Shown here in pieces: positions 45,789-55,456 of a stretch of 64,000 nucleotides of DNA. Position 1 is the first letter of the stretch. The number at the start of each line of letters is the position of its first letter. The notes beneath the pieces are model-generated. The model saw nothing but the letters and a program-made list of their open reading frames with translations. It ran no database searches and was not told the DNA's origin. Made by a program: the position numbers and the translations under genes. The DNA is from Hyphomicrobiaceae bacterium. GTDB taxonomy: Bacteria; Pseudomonadota; Alphaproteobacteria; Rhizobiales; Hyphomicrobiaceae. The stretch spans positions 1 through 64,000 of the forward strand of contig JALHMC010000007.1 of NCBI GenBank assembly GCA_022844225.1. Reading direction: 5' to 3'.

Positions 45789-48182
45789 ATGATCGCGTTG
45801 CTGCGCCTCGTCACGTTGCTGGTCGAGATGACGTTCGGCACCGCGTGCCGGCTCGGCCGCTTCATCTTCGTCTCGGTCGCCTGCAATCCGCGGCTTGGCC
45901 CGCTACGCCATGTCTTCACGCTCGCGGCCCTTTACGTCGTTTTCGCAATGACCCTCGTTTATGTCGTTGCCCCCGTGCGCGGCTATGTCGGCCACCACTA
46001 CCTGGGCGACAAACTCACCTACGACGCCGAGCGGTGGCTTGCGACGGCGCTTTACGATTCGTCGGGTAGCTTCGTCGGCACCTACGACGGCACGCTCGAC
46101 AGCCAGCGCGACGTCAACTGGACCGACAGGCCGATCGAGCTCCATGGCTACGAGGCCAATCCCGATCACAAGTCGATCCCTGTGCGCGTTGTGCCCGAGC
46201 ACTATTGGCAGTGTCTCACGCACCACGAAGACCGTTACATCGGCGGTCCGCTCAATCCCTTCGGCATCGACCTCGTCGGCGTTCTCAAGATCCCCTACTC
46301 GAGCGTCGCCCGCTCGATCGCGCTGCGCCGGCCCACACTCGGTGTCGGTGGGTCGACGTTGCCGATGCAGCTCGCGCGCGTGATCTACAAGACTCCGCCA
46401 AGCGCGCGCGAGGGCAGCCTCGGAAAGCTGCGACGCAAGTTCTCCGAGTGGTGGCTCGCGCCGGTGATCTACTACGGGCTTACGAAAGGCGGCGACGATA
46501 CCGCGCTCAGGCAATGGGCGGCCAACCATCTCTGGCTGGCGCAGCGCACCGGAGGCCAGTCGCTGCACGGCGTCGAGATGACGGCCCGCGTCGTCTTCGG
46601 CAAGGAAGCGCGCGATCTCACGGTCGCCCAACAGTTCGTGCTCGCGTCCGCCGTCAACAAGCCGATCATCCTGCTCGACGGCAACGAACGACTGAACGCG
46701 GCGCGCGACGAGAACTGGCGCTACATCATCGAGGTTCGCGCCAAGACGTGTGCCGAGCGCCTGATCGCCGACGAGACACTGAAGAAAGACGTGCTGTTCG
46801 AGCTCGTCACTCTCGCGGGTGGCCCGCCCGACCCGCACGTCAAACCCCGCCTACAGGAGGCGCTCGAGAAACACGCGCCGACCCTCGCGCGCCGCGCCGG
46901 TGCGAATCCGATGATTCGGGCGAATGCCCTGCTGCCCGTCGCCCGCTTTGGCATCCGTGAAGAGATGAAACAGCGCTTCGGTCTCGCTTGGCGCGACGAG
47001 GTCCGTGGCGTGACGACAACGCTCGACGTCGGCGCGAACCTGGCGTTCGGGGAGATGGTCAAGACAACACTGGCGCAGCTCGACCGGCAGCATCAAGCTA
47101 GGCTCAATTCGGGCTTCACGCTGGATCCGGCACGGGCAGCGGTCGGCGGGCTGAAAACGCCGAACATCTCGGTGGTGGCCGCCGACGCATCGGGGCGGAT
47201 CGTCCGCTACTGGGAGGCTGGCGAGACGGCTGCCTACTTCGGATCTCCCTACGCCCGAGATCCAGCTACAGGGCACTACGACCGAGCGCGCGAGCCCCGC
47301 CGCATCGCCTCCACCGGCAAGATGCTCGTCGCTATAGCGGCAGGCAACTCCGGCATCGACACGGCCGACAGTCTCTATCTCGACCCGCAGGCTCCGGCGC
47401 GCGGGCTCGAGACGTGCGCCCGCGGTGACGGCACACTCCGTCAGGGGCGCCGTGCCATCGTCGCTTTCGCCTGCTCCCTCAGCCCGGCCGTCGAAGGCCG
47501 CGGTTCGCGTCTCGGCCAGCATCGCATCCGCCGCCTGATCGACGGCTTCGGGTTCAACATGCCGCCAGCCGACAGCAACGGCGAGGAGACGCCGGCGTCG
47601 ACTGCTGCCGCACGCGGCCTCGTGTCGGGTTCGCCGCGCACCGTGCACCACATGGCGGGCGTGATCCTCGCTGCCATGAAGGGGCGGGGCAGCGCTCCGG
47701 TCCGGCCTCCTTCGCTCATCAAAGCCTGGGACCTCTCAAGTCGCGCTGGCAGTCCGTCGGCCGACGGCGCGCTGGTGCCGAACCGCCTGATCAAGCCACA
47801 TGCCGTGCCATTTCTGAAAGCGGTGCTCGCGGCACCTCTGTGCTATCGAGCGAACGGCGCCGCGCACGGCACGCTGAAGGGCATGAAGGATTGGTGTGCA
47901 AATAATCGTCCCGGTGTGTCGCTGCATTTCGCCAAGACCGGCACCGACACCAATCTCGATCCGAACCAGTCGGTCGATACCTGGATCGCCGGCGGGATTC
48001 GCTTCGAGACGGGCGCCTCCTACTCCTATGTGGTGCAGATCGGCACCGGCTCGACGGAGCAGCCATTCGGGCAGCGCCTCAATGCCGGCGCGCTTCTCGC
48101 GCCGCTGGCGCAGGCTCTGCTCGCAGACCTCGAGGCGGAACAGCGGCGTGGAACTTCCAAAACGGCGAGCGCCGCCAAGTAG
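45789..48182 (+). CDS. Penicillin-binding protein 1-type transglycosylase/transpeptidase, divergent
   Basis: 797 residues. A transmembrane helix (about 43-63) is followed by a GT51 transglycosylase domain: catalytic Glu147 in H-H-E-D-R-Y and G-G-S-T-L-P-M-Q-L-A (187-196, normally G-G-S-T-I-T-Q-Q). The transpeptidase domain has S508-T-G-K511 and K716-T-G-T. The usual S-x-N motif reads S563-L-S, so Asn is replaced by Ser. It should polymerise and perhaps cross-link peptidoglycan on the periplasmic side; the changed SxN motif makes transpeptidase activity doubtful. It stands alone, convergent to the efflux operon. Confidence 0.85.
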   Translation: MIALLRLVTLLVEMTFGTACRLGRFIFVSVACNPRLGPLRHVFTLAALYVVFAMTLVYVVAPVRGYVGHHYLGDKLTYDAERWLATALYDSSGSFVGTYDGTLDSQRDVNWTDRPIELHGYEANPDHKSIPVRVVPEHYWQCLTHHEDRYIGGPLNPFGIDLVGVLKIPYSSVARSIALRRPTLGVGGSTLPMQLARVIYKTPPSAREGSLGKLRRKFSEWWLAPVIYYGLTKGGDDTALRQWAANHLWLAQRTGGQSLHGVEMTARVVFGKEARDLTVAQQFVLASAVNKPIILLDGNERLNAARDENWRYIIEVRAKTCAERLIADETLKKDVLFELVTLAGGPPDPHVKPRLQEALEKHAPTLARRAGANPMIRANALLPVARFGIREEMKQRFGLAWRDEVRGVTTTLDVGANLAFGEMVKTTLAQLDRQHQARLNSGFTLDPARAAVGGLKTPNISVVAADASGRIVRYWEAGETAAYFGSPYARDPATGHYDRAREPRRIASTGKMLVAIAAGNSGIDTADSLYLDPQAPARGLETCARGDGTLRQGRRAIVAFACSLSPAVEGRGSRLGQHRIRRLIDGFGFNMPPADSNGEETPASTAAARGLVSGSPRTVHHMAGVILAAMKGRGSAPVRPPSLIKAWDLSSRAGSPSADGALVPNRLIKPHAVPFLKAVLAAPLCYRANGAAHGTLKGMKDWCANNRPGVSLHFAKTGTDTNLDPNQSVDTWIAGGIRFETGASYSYVVQIGTGSTEQPFGQRLNAGALLAPLAQALLADLEAEQRRGTSKTASAAK

Positions 48183-48203
48183 AGTACCTCGGTTGCCGGC
48201 TAT

Positions 48204-49769
48204 TCAGCTCCCGACTTCAACCGGTTTGCCCAGCTTGTGCGGGTTGTTCATGAACAGCAGCACCGGAATGCAGGCCGCAATCAGGATCGCGAGCAGTTGG
48301 AAGTCGGCATTGTAGGCCAGAAGCTTCGCCTGTTTCTCCACCGTGCGTTCCAGTGCGGACAGCCCGACCGGGTCGGTGAGGCTCCACGGCAATGGCAGCG
48401 GCACATGCCGCAATGTTTCGCTCATCGGTGAAACGTGCTCGTTCAGACCAGCCTGAAAGCGTTGGCTGGCATAGGCGAGGTAGGTCGAAAACAGCGCTAC
48501 GCCGAAGCCGCGACCGATGTTGTTGAGCAGGGAATAGAACGCCGTACCCGCATCCCGTTGCTCGGCCGGCATGGTCGTGAAGGCGACAGCATTGAGCGGC
48601 ACCATGAATGTGCCGAATGCCAGACCTTGGATGAAGTTATTGATGATCAACGCATCCCGATCGATGTCCTGAGTGAACGTGGAGAGTTGCCACATCGTGA
48701 TCGCTATCGTCGCCATCGCCAGCGCGATCACCTTCCTCGGGTCGATCTTCTTGATAAAGTAGCCCGTCAGGAACGAGGCGGCCATTGTGCCCGCTCCTCG
48801 CGGCGCCAGGATGAGGCCACTGTCCATGATCGTGTATCCGCCGATCTCCTGTACGAACGGCGGGAGGAGGACGAGACTTCCGAACAGCAGCACGCCGAAT
48901 AGCGTCCGGAGCACGGTGCCGCCGAGATAATTACGGTCGCGGAAGATCGCCGGATCGATGAAGGGCGTCGACGAGGCGAGCGAGTTTACGACGAACAGCC
49001 AGAACGCCGAGCAGCCGACCAGCGTGACGATGACAATGGTCGAGGATTCGAACCAGTCCAGTCGTTGGCCCCGGTCCAGGATGAACTGCAAAGCGGCGAT
49101 CGAGATACCCAGGGTCACGAAACCGAAGTAGTTGAACTTTCGCGGAGGGCGGCGCGCCGTCTCGGGCACCACGAAAGCCACCATGACGAAGGCCAGCACG
49201 CCGACCGGAACGTTGAGAAAGAACGCCCAGCGCCAATTGTGATACTCGGCCACGTAACCGCCGATCGTCGGCCCGAATACCGGCCCAAACATCATGCCGA
49301 CGCCCCACCACGCCATCGCGATGGAGAAATCCTCGCGTGGATAGAGCGAAAGCAGCCAGGACATGGCGATGGGCAACAGGGCGGCTCCGAAGATGCCCTG
49401 CAGCGCCCGCCACAGCATGATTTCCTCGAGCGAGTGCGACAGGCCGGAGAGCAGCGCGAAGATCGTGAAGCCAACGATCGAGATCAGGATCAGGGGCTTC
49501 CTGCCGAACGTGCCTGCCAACACACCCCAAAGCGGCGTCGTCACCGACAGCGTCACGAGATACGAGGTCAGCACCCAAGAGATCTGATCCTGCGTCGCCG
49601 ACAGCTCGCCTTGCATCTGGCGCAGTGCGATCGAGACGATCGTCGTATCCAGCACCTGCAACAGCGGCGCCAGGATCAGCGCGACGGTGATCACCTTGAG
49701 CCGAGCCGCGCTCATCGGAGCCGCCGATGTCGGCGAGGTTCCCGACGCTGCAGCCGATGCGGCGGTCAT
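48204..49769 (-). CDS. DHA2 family MFS drug efflux permease (EmrB-like)
   Basis: 521 residues with 14 predicted helices. Motif A-like G-x-L-A-G-T-F-G-R-K-P-L near helix 2-3, and the DHA2 signature L-D-T-T-I-V-S-I-A-L in helix 1. Partners with an HlyD/EmrA membrane fusion protein encoded just upstream (ATGA overlap) to export drugs across both membranes with an outer-membrane channel. The ATG at 49769 follows AAGGCGAG. Confidence 0.92.
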   Translation of the reverse strand: MTAASAAASGTSPTSAAPMSAARLKVITVALILAPLLQVLDTTIVSIALRQMQGELSATQDQISWVLTSYLVTLSVTTPLWGVLAGTFGRKPLILISIVGFTIFALLSGLSHSLEEIMLWRALQGIFGAALLPIAMSWLLSLYPREDFSIAMAWWGVGMMFGPVFGPTIGGYVAEYHNWRWAFFLNVPVGVLAFVMVAFVVPETARRPPRKFNYFGFVTLGISIAALQFILDRGQRLDWFESSTIVIVTLVGCSAFWLFVVNSLASSTPFIDPAIFRDRNYLGGTVLRTLFGVLLFGSLVLLPPFVQEIGGYTIMDSGLILAPRGAGTMAASFLTGYFIKKIDPRKVIALAMATIAITMWQLSTFTQDIDRDALIINNFIQGLAFGTFMVPLNAVAFTTMPAEQRDAGTAFYSLLNNIGRGFGVALFSTYLAYASQRFQAGLNEHVSPMSETLRHVPLPLPWSLTDPVGLSALERTVEKQAKLLAYNADFQLLAILIAACIPVLLFMNNPHKLGKPVEVGS

Positions 49770-50911
49770 GGGCTCGCCTTGGCCCAGCTCATAAGGCCCC
49801 GAGCCCAGCGCGGCAGAGGTCGCTGATGGCCGGTATCTATGTCCACGATCGCACTCATGCCGGCTCTGAGCGTCGGTGCGCCCGGCTGCGGCTCGAGACG
49901 GAGCCTGACCGACAGACGTTGAACCACCTTGACCCAATTTCCCGTGGCATTCTGCGGTGGGAGAATTGCGAACTCAGCGCCGGTCGCTGGGCTGATACTG
50001 ATCACGCGAGCGCTCCAGACATGGTCCGGATAGGTGTCGACATGAATGGTCGCCGTCTGGCCGACCTTCACGTGGGTCAGCTCGGTCTCCTTGTAGTTGG
50101 CCTGCACCCAAGTGTCTTCGGTCCCCACCATGCTGAAGACGACGCGCCCGACGTCGACGTATTCGCCCCTCTGCAAGTCGAAATTCGTGACGATTCCCGC
50201 CACGGGAGACTTGACGATCGTATGGGCCAGCTCTGCCTTCGCCCGATCACGCGCGGCCATTTTCTCCCGAACGAGCGGATGCGCCTCTGCCTTGATCTCG
50301 GGATCCCCTCCGAGTTGTGCCAGCACGCGCTGCAGCTTCTGGCGACCTGTCGCGACGCGGGCGCGCGCAGCATCCGCATTGCTGTCGGCTTCCTCGAAAA
50401 CGAACGCTTTGCCCACGCCCTTGTCGGCCAGCTGTTTTTGCCGCGACCGCTGCGCCGCAAAAAAGTGCAACCGATCCTCGGCTTCCTTGAGCTCCGACAG
50501 GGCCTCCTGATACTCGGCACGCATGGCGTCGAGGCGTGTCTTGGTGTACTCGAGTTCGGCCTCTGTCTTCTCCAATGCCAATTGAAAGAATTCTGGATCG
50601 ATACGAAACAGCACCTGATCGCGCGTAACAGGCTGGTCCGCCTGGACCATCACCTCGACCACTCGTCCTGCGACCACCGGACTGACCGTGATCTTGTCTG
50701 CCTTCACATAGGCGTTGTCGGTCGTCATGACGCGACCGCCTGCCAGGTACAGGTGGCCGCCGATGGCTACGGCCACGAGCGGCCCAATGACCGCAATCAT
50801 AGCCGTCGCGAGAAAACGTCTGGTCGGCCATGGCATACGCCATCGCCGCCTGGGTACAGCCGCCTGTGGTTCAGATGGTGCCCCCACCCGATCGGCCGTC
50901 GACTTCTGCAT
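49766..50911 (-). CDS. HlyD/EmrA-type membrane fusion protein
   Basis: 381 residues. One N-terminal helix (about 33-57), then the lipoyl half-motif (D-N-A-Y-V-K-A-D and V-S-P-V-V-A-G-R-V), a long coiled-coil hairpin (about 110-215), the second lipoyl half (K-S-P-V-A-G-I-V), and a beta-barrel. GAGGAG precedes the start. Periplasmic adaptor for the MFS pump. Confidence 0.92.
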   Translation of the reverse strand: MQKSTADRVGAPSEPQAAVPRRRWRMPWPTRRFLATAMIAVIGPLVAVAIGGHLYLAGGRVMTTDNAYVKADKITVSPVVAGRVVEVMVQADQPVTRDQVLFRIDPEFFQLALEKTEAELEYTKTRLDAMRAEYQEALSELKEAEDRLHFFAAQRSRQKQLADKGVGKAFVFEEADSNADAARARVATGRQKLQRVLAQLGGDPEIKAEAHPLVREKMAARDRAKAELAHTIVKSPVAGIVTNFDLQRGEYVDVGRVVFSMVGTEDTWVQANYKETELTHVKVGQTATIHVDTYPDHVWSARVISISPATGAEFAILPPQNATGNWVKVVQRLSVRLRLEPQPGAPTLRAGMSAIVDIDTGHQRPLPRWARGLMSWAKASP

Positions 50912-50920
50912 GGCCGCTCC

Positions 50921-51403
50921 TCAATCTCTTCTCGCCTTATCGCCCTTCGCATCCGTCTCCGCGGAGTCGAGAGCCAGCATGTTCCCTTTGATGATCAGCA
51001 GAAGCTCGATCAGTCGGTTCGCATCGGCCTCTGAAATCCCCGAGAGCGCCTCGCGGCTGGTCATTCCCGACATCTCCCGTAAACGGTCGAGCACCGGCTG
51101 CACCTGCGACCGCAGATGCAACCGCCACGCGCGCCGATCTGCAGGATCGGCGCGACGCTCGACGAAGCCTTTCTCGACAAGGCGGTCGATATGCCGCCCA
51201 AGCGTGATCGGCTCGATCTCCATGATCTCGGCCAGTGCGGTCTGGTTGATGCCCTCGCGTCGCCGAAGCTGTGCCAGCACCCGCCATTGTGCCCGTGTCA
51301 AGCCGAGCCCGCTCGCACGGGAATCGAACCGCCGCCGAACCAGACGGGATACATCCGCGAGAAGAAACCCGAGCGACCGAGTGAGATATGGATCGGTTGT
51401 CAT
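50921..51403 (-). CDS. MarR family transcriptional regulator
   Basis: 160 residues. The winged-helix region has L-T-R-A-Q-W-R-V-L-A-Q-L and the E-I-M-E-I-E-P-I-T-L-G-R-H-I-D-R-L recognition part, followed by V-E-R-R-A-D-P-A-D-R-R-A in the wing. First gene of the marR-emrA-emrB operon (9-base gap to emrA-like), so it probably represses the pump and itself. Confidence 0.92.
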   Translation of the reverse strand: MTTDPYLTRSLGFLLADVSRLVRRRFDSRASGLGLTRAQWRVLAQLRRREGINQTALAEIMEIEPITLGRHIDRLVEKGFVERRADPADRRAWRLHLRSQVQPVLDRLREMSGMTSREALSGISEADANRLIELLLIIKGNMLALDSAETDAKGDKARRD

Positions 51404-51420
51404 TCTCCCGCAAAATAGCA

Positions 51421-51439
51421 GGCATGCTTATTATATGCC
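51421..51439 (-). promoter_or_regulatory. Candidate MarR operator
   Basis: GGCAT-N9-ATGCC, an inverted repeat with AT-rich centre, 18 bases before the marR start. MarR dimers bind such palindromes, and the AT-rich centre could overlap the -10 box. Confidence 0.5.
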
Positions 51440-51539
51440 AACACAGTTTTTCTGGACGATGTTAAGGCGATCCTTGAATTGGACGACGCCGACATGCGAG
51501 CGTGACCCGATCACGGCTTCACGTCAGGACGGTAGATGC

Positions 51540-52298
51540 ATGATGCGCGTGAGTGCCCCGTTCGTCGCAATGTGGTTGGCCGTCACGAGCGGCGGCCCCG
51601 TGTTGGCAATTGACTTCGTGCGGCAGTGCCAACCTACGAGCGATCGGTATGCAATTGATCAGGAGGTCCTGTTCCACAAGTCCGACCCCAATCGCCGCGA
51701 GATCCCTTACGAGACCCTGCAAGAGACGGTACTGACCGAAAAGCGCGGCTACTGCCTCGCCAAGGGTCGACGTCACGAATTCCAGGCGCGAACGTATCGC
51801 CAACGAATCCGATTTACCGACGACGGCAAAACGGTCGAGCTGGCCGTTCTCTGCGAGATGGCTGCTGGCGGCCTCCCCGCCCATCTCACGTGCGAGAAGG
51901 AGGTCGTCACACACGAAACGAAAGCGCCGGAAAGCAAGGTCGACACGCCTGGCGCTGCCGGCGGGCCCCAGTGGACTCAGGACGGCTCCGTCATGCGGCT
52001 CGAAGCCCACGGATCGAGCCGCCGCTTCGTCTATGCCATCCCTCGTCCGGCCCTCCTTGCGTCCGGCATCAAGCCGGGCGACACCGTGTTCGAGGGCCGT
52101 CGCGAAGGTGGCAAGTACCGCGGCACGGCCTACATCTTCACTGAGACTTGCGGCCGAGTCGGCTACCCTGTTGCGGGAGATGTCGCGAGCGATGAGCGAA
52201 GCGTCACGGTGACGGGTCAAGTTCCGGTCCACGGAGCGGGATGCAGGATTACCGAATACCGACAAGAGCGCCTCGTGTTCGACCTGATCGACCACTGA
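51540..52298 (+). CDS. Predicted secreted protein of unknown function
   Basis: 252 residues, not recognised. A signal peptide (M-M-R-V then a hydrophobic core ending V-L-A, cleavage around residue 23) is followed by a soluble domain with several Cys (about 29, 72, 104, 116, 202, 237), which could form disulfides in the periplasm. It is divergent from the marR operon and 22 bases upstream of the LLM gene on the same strand. No motif suggests activity. Confidence 0.75.
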   Translation: MMRVSAPFVAMWLAVTSGGPVLAIDFVRQCQPTSDRYAIDQEVLFHKSDPNRREIPYETLQETVLTEKRGYCLAKGRRHEFQARTYRQRIRFTDDGKTVELAVLCEMAAGGLPAHLTCEKEVVTHETKAPESKVDTPGAAGGPQWTQDGSVMRLEAHGSSRRFVYAIPRPALLASGIKPGDTVFEGRREGGKYRGTAYIFTETCGRVGYPVAGDVASDERSVTVTGQVPVHGAGCRITEYRQERLVFDLIDH

Positions 52299-52320
52299 CA
52301 TCCTAAACTGGACCGAACGC

Positions 52321-53658
52321 ATGGACGCACCACGACAGATCCACCTCGCCGCCTTCATGCGGCCAGCCTCCATCCACACCGGTGCGTGGCGCTATCCCGG
52401 CGCCTGGCCCGACGCCAACTTCAATCTCGGTCATCTCAAGCAGATGATCCGCCGGCTAGAGGCCGCGTGCTTCGACGCATTCTTCATGGCTGATCATCTC
52501 GCTGTGCTGAACATGCCCGTGGAGGCGCTGAAACGCAGCCATACGGTCACGTCGTTCGAGCCGTTCACGCTGCTCTCGGCTCTTTCGCAGGCGACCGAAC
52601 GGATCGGCCTTATCGCGACCGGCTCTACGACCTTCGACACGCCGTTCCACATCGCCCGGCGATTCGCCTCGCTCGATCACATCAGCGAGGGGCGCGCCGG
52701 TTGGAACATCGTCACCACGTCGAACCCCGATGCCGCGCTCAATTTCGGCCTTGATGAACACGTCGAGCACGGCGAGCGCTACGAGCGCGCGCGCGAGTTC
52801 TACGACGTCGTGACAGGGCTTTGGGACAGCTTCGCCGACGACGCGTTCGTTCGAGACCAAGCATCCGGTATCTATTTCGACCCAGAACGGATGCATGTGC
52901 TCGGGCACAAGGGCCGCGACTTTTCGGTGCGCGGACCGCTGAACATCGCTCGGCCTGTGCAGGGGTGGCCGGTGATCGTGCAGGCGGGAGCTTCTGAAGC
53001 GGGAAAGAAACTCGCATCGGAAACCGCCGAGGCCGTCTTCACCTCCCAGGGAGACATGGAGGCCGGCCGCGAGTTCTATGCCGACGTGAAGGGCCGCATG
53101 ACGCGGATCGGGCGAAACCCGGACCACATGAAGATTCTGCCCGCCTGTTTCGTCGTCGTTGGCGAGACCGTGGACGAGGCCCGCGCCAAGCGCGCCCGCC
53201 TGGACAGCCTCGTGGACGAGGCCAACGCGATCGCGTCGCTCTCTATCGCACTCGGCCACGACGCCTCGAAGCTCGACCCCGATGCACCTTTGCCCGACGT
53301 ACCGGAGTCGAACCAGTCGAAATCGGGCCGCGAGCGCGCCATCCGGTTGGCGCGACGCGACAACCTGACGGTCCGCCAGCTCGCGCAGCGGATGGGGGGC
53401 TATGCCGGCCTCGCCATGGTCGGCACGCCCAAGACCATCGCCGACGAGATGGAGGCATGGCTCGACGCGCGCGCCTCGGACGGCTTCACGATCATGTTCC
53501 CGTACCTTCCCGCAGGCCTCGAGGACTTTTGCGACAAAGTGGTGCCCGAGTTGCAGCGACGCGGCCTTTTTCGCCGCACCTATAGTGGAACGACGCTTCG
53601 CGACCATCTCGGCTTGCCCCGCCCGCCGAACCGCTTTTTTGCAGTCAAGCCTACTTGA
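52321..53658 (+). CDS. LLM class flavin-dependent monooxygenase (NtaA/SnaA/DszA type)
   Basis: 445 residues, the length of the NtaA/SnaA/DszA subfamily. Typical stretches: F-N-L-G-H-L-K-Q-M-I-R-R-L-E-A-A-C-F-D-A-F-F-M-A-D-H, L-D-H-I-S-E-G-R-A-G-W-N-I-V-T-T, and P-V-I-V-Q-A-G-A-S-E-A-G-K. These use reduced FMN supplied by a partner reductase to oxidise amines, sulfur compounds or chelators. No reductase is beside it. Convergent to the TRAP operon: the two stop regions overlap by 8 bases. Confidence 0.9.
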   Translation: MDAPRQIHLAAFMRPASIHTGAWRYPGAWPDANFNLGHLKQMIRRLEAACFDAFFMADHLAVLNMPVEALKRSHTVTSFEPFTLLSALSQATERIGLIATGSTTFDTPFHIARRFASLDHISEGRAGWNIVTTSNPDAALNFGLDEHVEHGERYERAREFYDVVTGLWDSFADDAFVRDQASGIYFDPERMHVLGHKGRDFSVRGPLNIARPVQGWPVIVQAGASEAGKKLASETAEAVFTSQGDMEAGREFYADVKGRMTRIGRNPDHMKILPACFVVVGETVDEARAKRARLDSLVDEANAIASLSIALGHDASKLDPDAPLPDVPESNQSKSGRERAIRLARRDNLTVRQLAQRMGGYAGLAMVGTPKTIADEMEAWLDARASDGFTIMFPYLPAGLEDFCDKVVPELQRRGLFRRTYSGTTLRDHLGLPRPPNRFFAVKPT

Positions 53659-54937
53659 TGAAACCGAGGAGACGCGGCAGGAACAGCGTGGTCTCCGGGA
53701 TAAAGGCGACGACGAGGAGCGTGCCGATGATCGCCGCGAGAAACGGCAATAACGGCCGCATGAGCTTTTCCATAGAGAGCCCGCTGATCGCCATGCCGAC
53801 AAAGAGACATAAGCCCACCGGTGGCGTGATGTGTCCAATGGCCGAGGCGATCACGCAGACGAGACCGAAATGGATGGGGTGGATACCCACGGCCGTTGCC
53901 ACGGGCAGCAACACCGGCACCGTGACGAGAATGATCTCTGACGGCGTCAGGAACGTACCGAGCACCACGTAAAGCAAAATCACGATCAGGAGGAACATCC
54001 ACCACGACGGCCCTATCGCAGCGATGGACGTGGCTACTTCGAGCGGAAACTTCGAGAAGGTGAGGATCCAACCGAAGGCTCCAACGAAGCCGATAATCAT
54101 GCCGATCACGGCCGAAAGGCGAGCGCTGTCTATGAAAATCTGAGGCAGATCTCTCAGCTTCGGCTCGCGATAGAAGATGGGCGGCACGATGAGCGCGTAG
54201 ACGACGGCCACGCCCGCAGCCTCGGTCGGCGTGAAGATGCCGAAAAGGATGCCACCCATGATGATTGCCGGGATGGCGAGCGCCGGCGTGGCGCGATAGA
54301 GGGCTGCTAAAAACTCCGCTCGCGTCGGCGGCCGCTCCTTGGGGTAGTTGCGAGCCTTCGAGATCGTATAGACCGGGATTGCCATGCCGAGGCCGACCAA
54401 GATGCCCGGAATCACGCCTGCGGCGAACATCGCCGCGACCGATTCATCGGCCATCCACGCGAAGATGACCGCGATGATCGATGGCGGGATAATCGGGGCC
54501 ACCACGGCGGTCGAGACCGTCAGTGCGGTTGCAAAATCACGGTCGTAACCCTTGCGTTCCATCTGCGGGATGAGAAACGTGCCGAGCGCGGAGACGTCGG
54601 CGACCGCCGATCCGGATATGCCACCGAAAAACATGCTGTCGAGAATATTGACGTAGGCTAGGCCGCCCCGAAAGCGCCCGACCAGCACCGTGGCGAGATC
54701 GATCAGCACGCGCGCTACTCCGCCGCGCGCGGCAATATTTCCGGCGAGAATGAAAAGTGGCGCCGAAAGCAGGAGGTAGCTATCCGAGAGAAGCCCGACG
54801 AAGCGAGTCGGCACAATGATGGGATTGACGATCGGATAGAAGAACGACGACGCAAAAGCTCCCGCCGCCAGCGCGATCCCAATCGGCATTCCGGCGACGA
54901 TCGCGATTAGGAAAACGATCAGGAGCGTTTCGGCCAT
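53651..54937 (-). CDS. TRAP transporter large permease subunit (DctM)
   Basis: 428 residues, about 12 hydrophobic helices, with the G-x-S-G-S-A-V-A-D motif and P-P-S-I-I typical of DctM. Forms the sodium-driven channel with the DctQ subunit. Overlaps dctQ by 19 bases; GAGGTGAT precedes the ATG. Confidence 0.95.
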   Translation of the reverse strand: MAETLLIVFLIAIVAGMPIGIALAAGAFASSFFYPIVNPIIVPTRFVGLLSDSYLLLSAPLFILAGNIAARGGVARVLIDLATVLVGRFRGGLAYVNILDSMFFGGISGSAVADVSALGTFLIPQMERKGYDRDFATALTVSTAVVAPIIPPSIIAVIFAWMADESVAAMFAAGVIPGILVGLGMAIPVYTISKARNYPKERPPTRAEFLAALYRATPALAIPAIIMGGILFGIFTPTEAAGVAVVYALIVPPIFYREPKLRDLPQIFIDSARLSAVIGMIIGFVGAFGWILTFSKFPLEVATSIAAIGPSWWMFLLIVILLYVVLGTFLTPSEIILVTVPVLLPVATAVGIHPIHFGLVCVIASAIGHITPPVGLCLFVGMAISGLSMEKLMRPLLPFLAAIIGTLLVVAFIPETTLFLPRLLGFIK

Positions 54938-55452
54938 ATCACCTCAGCCAGCGACTCGAGAAAGCGGCGAACGAGCGGAATCAGGATCAGCCCCGCTCCC
55001 ACGGGCACGGCCATGAAAACGTAGTCGAGGCGCAACTCGAGGCCCGGCGACGATTGCAGTGCTGCATTCGGCACCAGCGTGAAGCTGAGTTTGATGAGAT
55101 AGAGGAAGACCGCAATCATTGCCGCGTGAACTGCGGCCTCTACGATCGCGCGCAGCCGCGGAGTGAGCTTCTTGACGAAATAATCAAGGACGGTGTGCTC
55201 GTTGAGGTGCATCGCAGCCGCCCCTCCGAACGCCACGAGCCATACGAACAGGTAGCGCGGCAGCTCATCGAGCCCCTCAAGTCCCTGCGTGCCGGAGAAA
55301 CGCATGATCACGCTGAGGAACACGCTGCCCGCCATTACGGCGAGGATCAGCCCGGCGATATAACCGCAAAGCGTGAACAGCGCGTCGAGGCCGCGCGCGA
55401 GAGGGGACCCACCAGAAGCCCCGGTGGGTGCATCGGGATGAGGCGACGGCAT
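54919..55452 (-). CDS. TRAP transporter small permease subunit (DctQ)
   Basis: 177 residues with four helices, including F-V-W-L-V-A-F-G-G-A-A-A-M-H in the second helix region, the usual DctQ layout. Pairs with the DctM protein in the inner membrane. It sits between the P and M subunit genes. Confidence 0.92.
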   Translation of the reverse strand: MPSPHPDAPTGASGGSPLARGLDALFTLCGYIAGLILAVMAGSVFLSVIMRFSGTQGLEGLDELPRYLFVWLVAFGGAAAMHLNEHTVLDYFVKKLTPRLRAIVEAAVHAAMIAVFLYLIKLSFTLVPNAALQSSPGLELRLDYVFMAVPVGAGLILIPLVRRFLESLAEVIWPKRS

Positions 55453-55456
55453 CGGA

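Noticed and set aside
52456-53838. Leftward 460-codon open frame opposite the LLM gene
   Set aside because: Mirror frame of the flavin enzyme; rich in Arg and Val without any domain.
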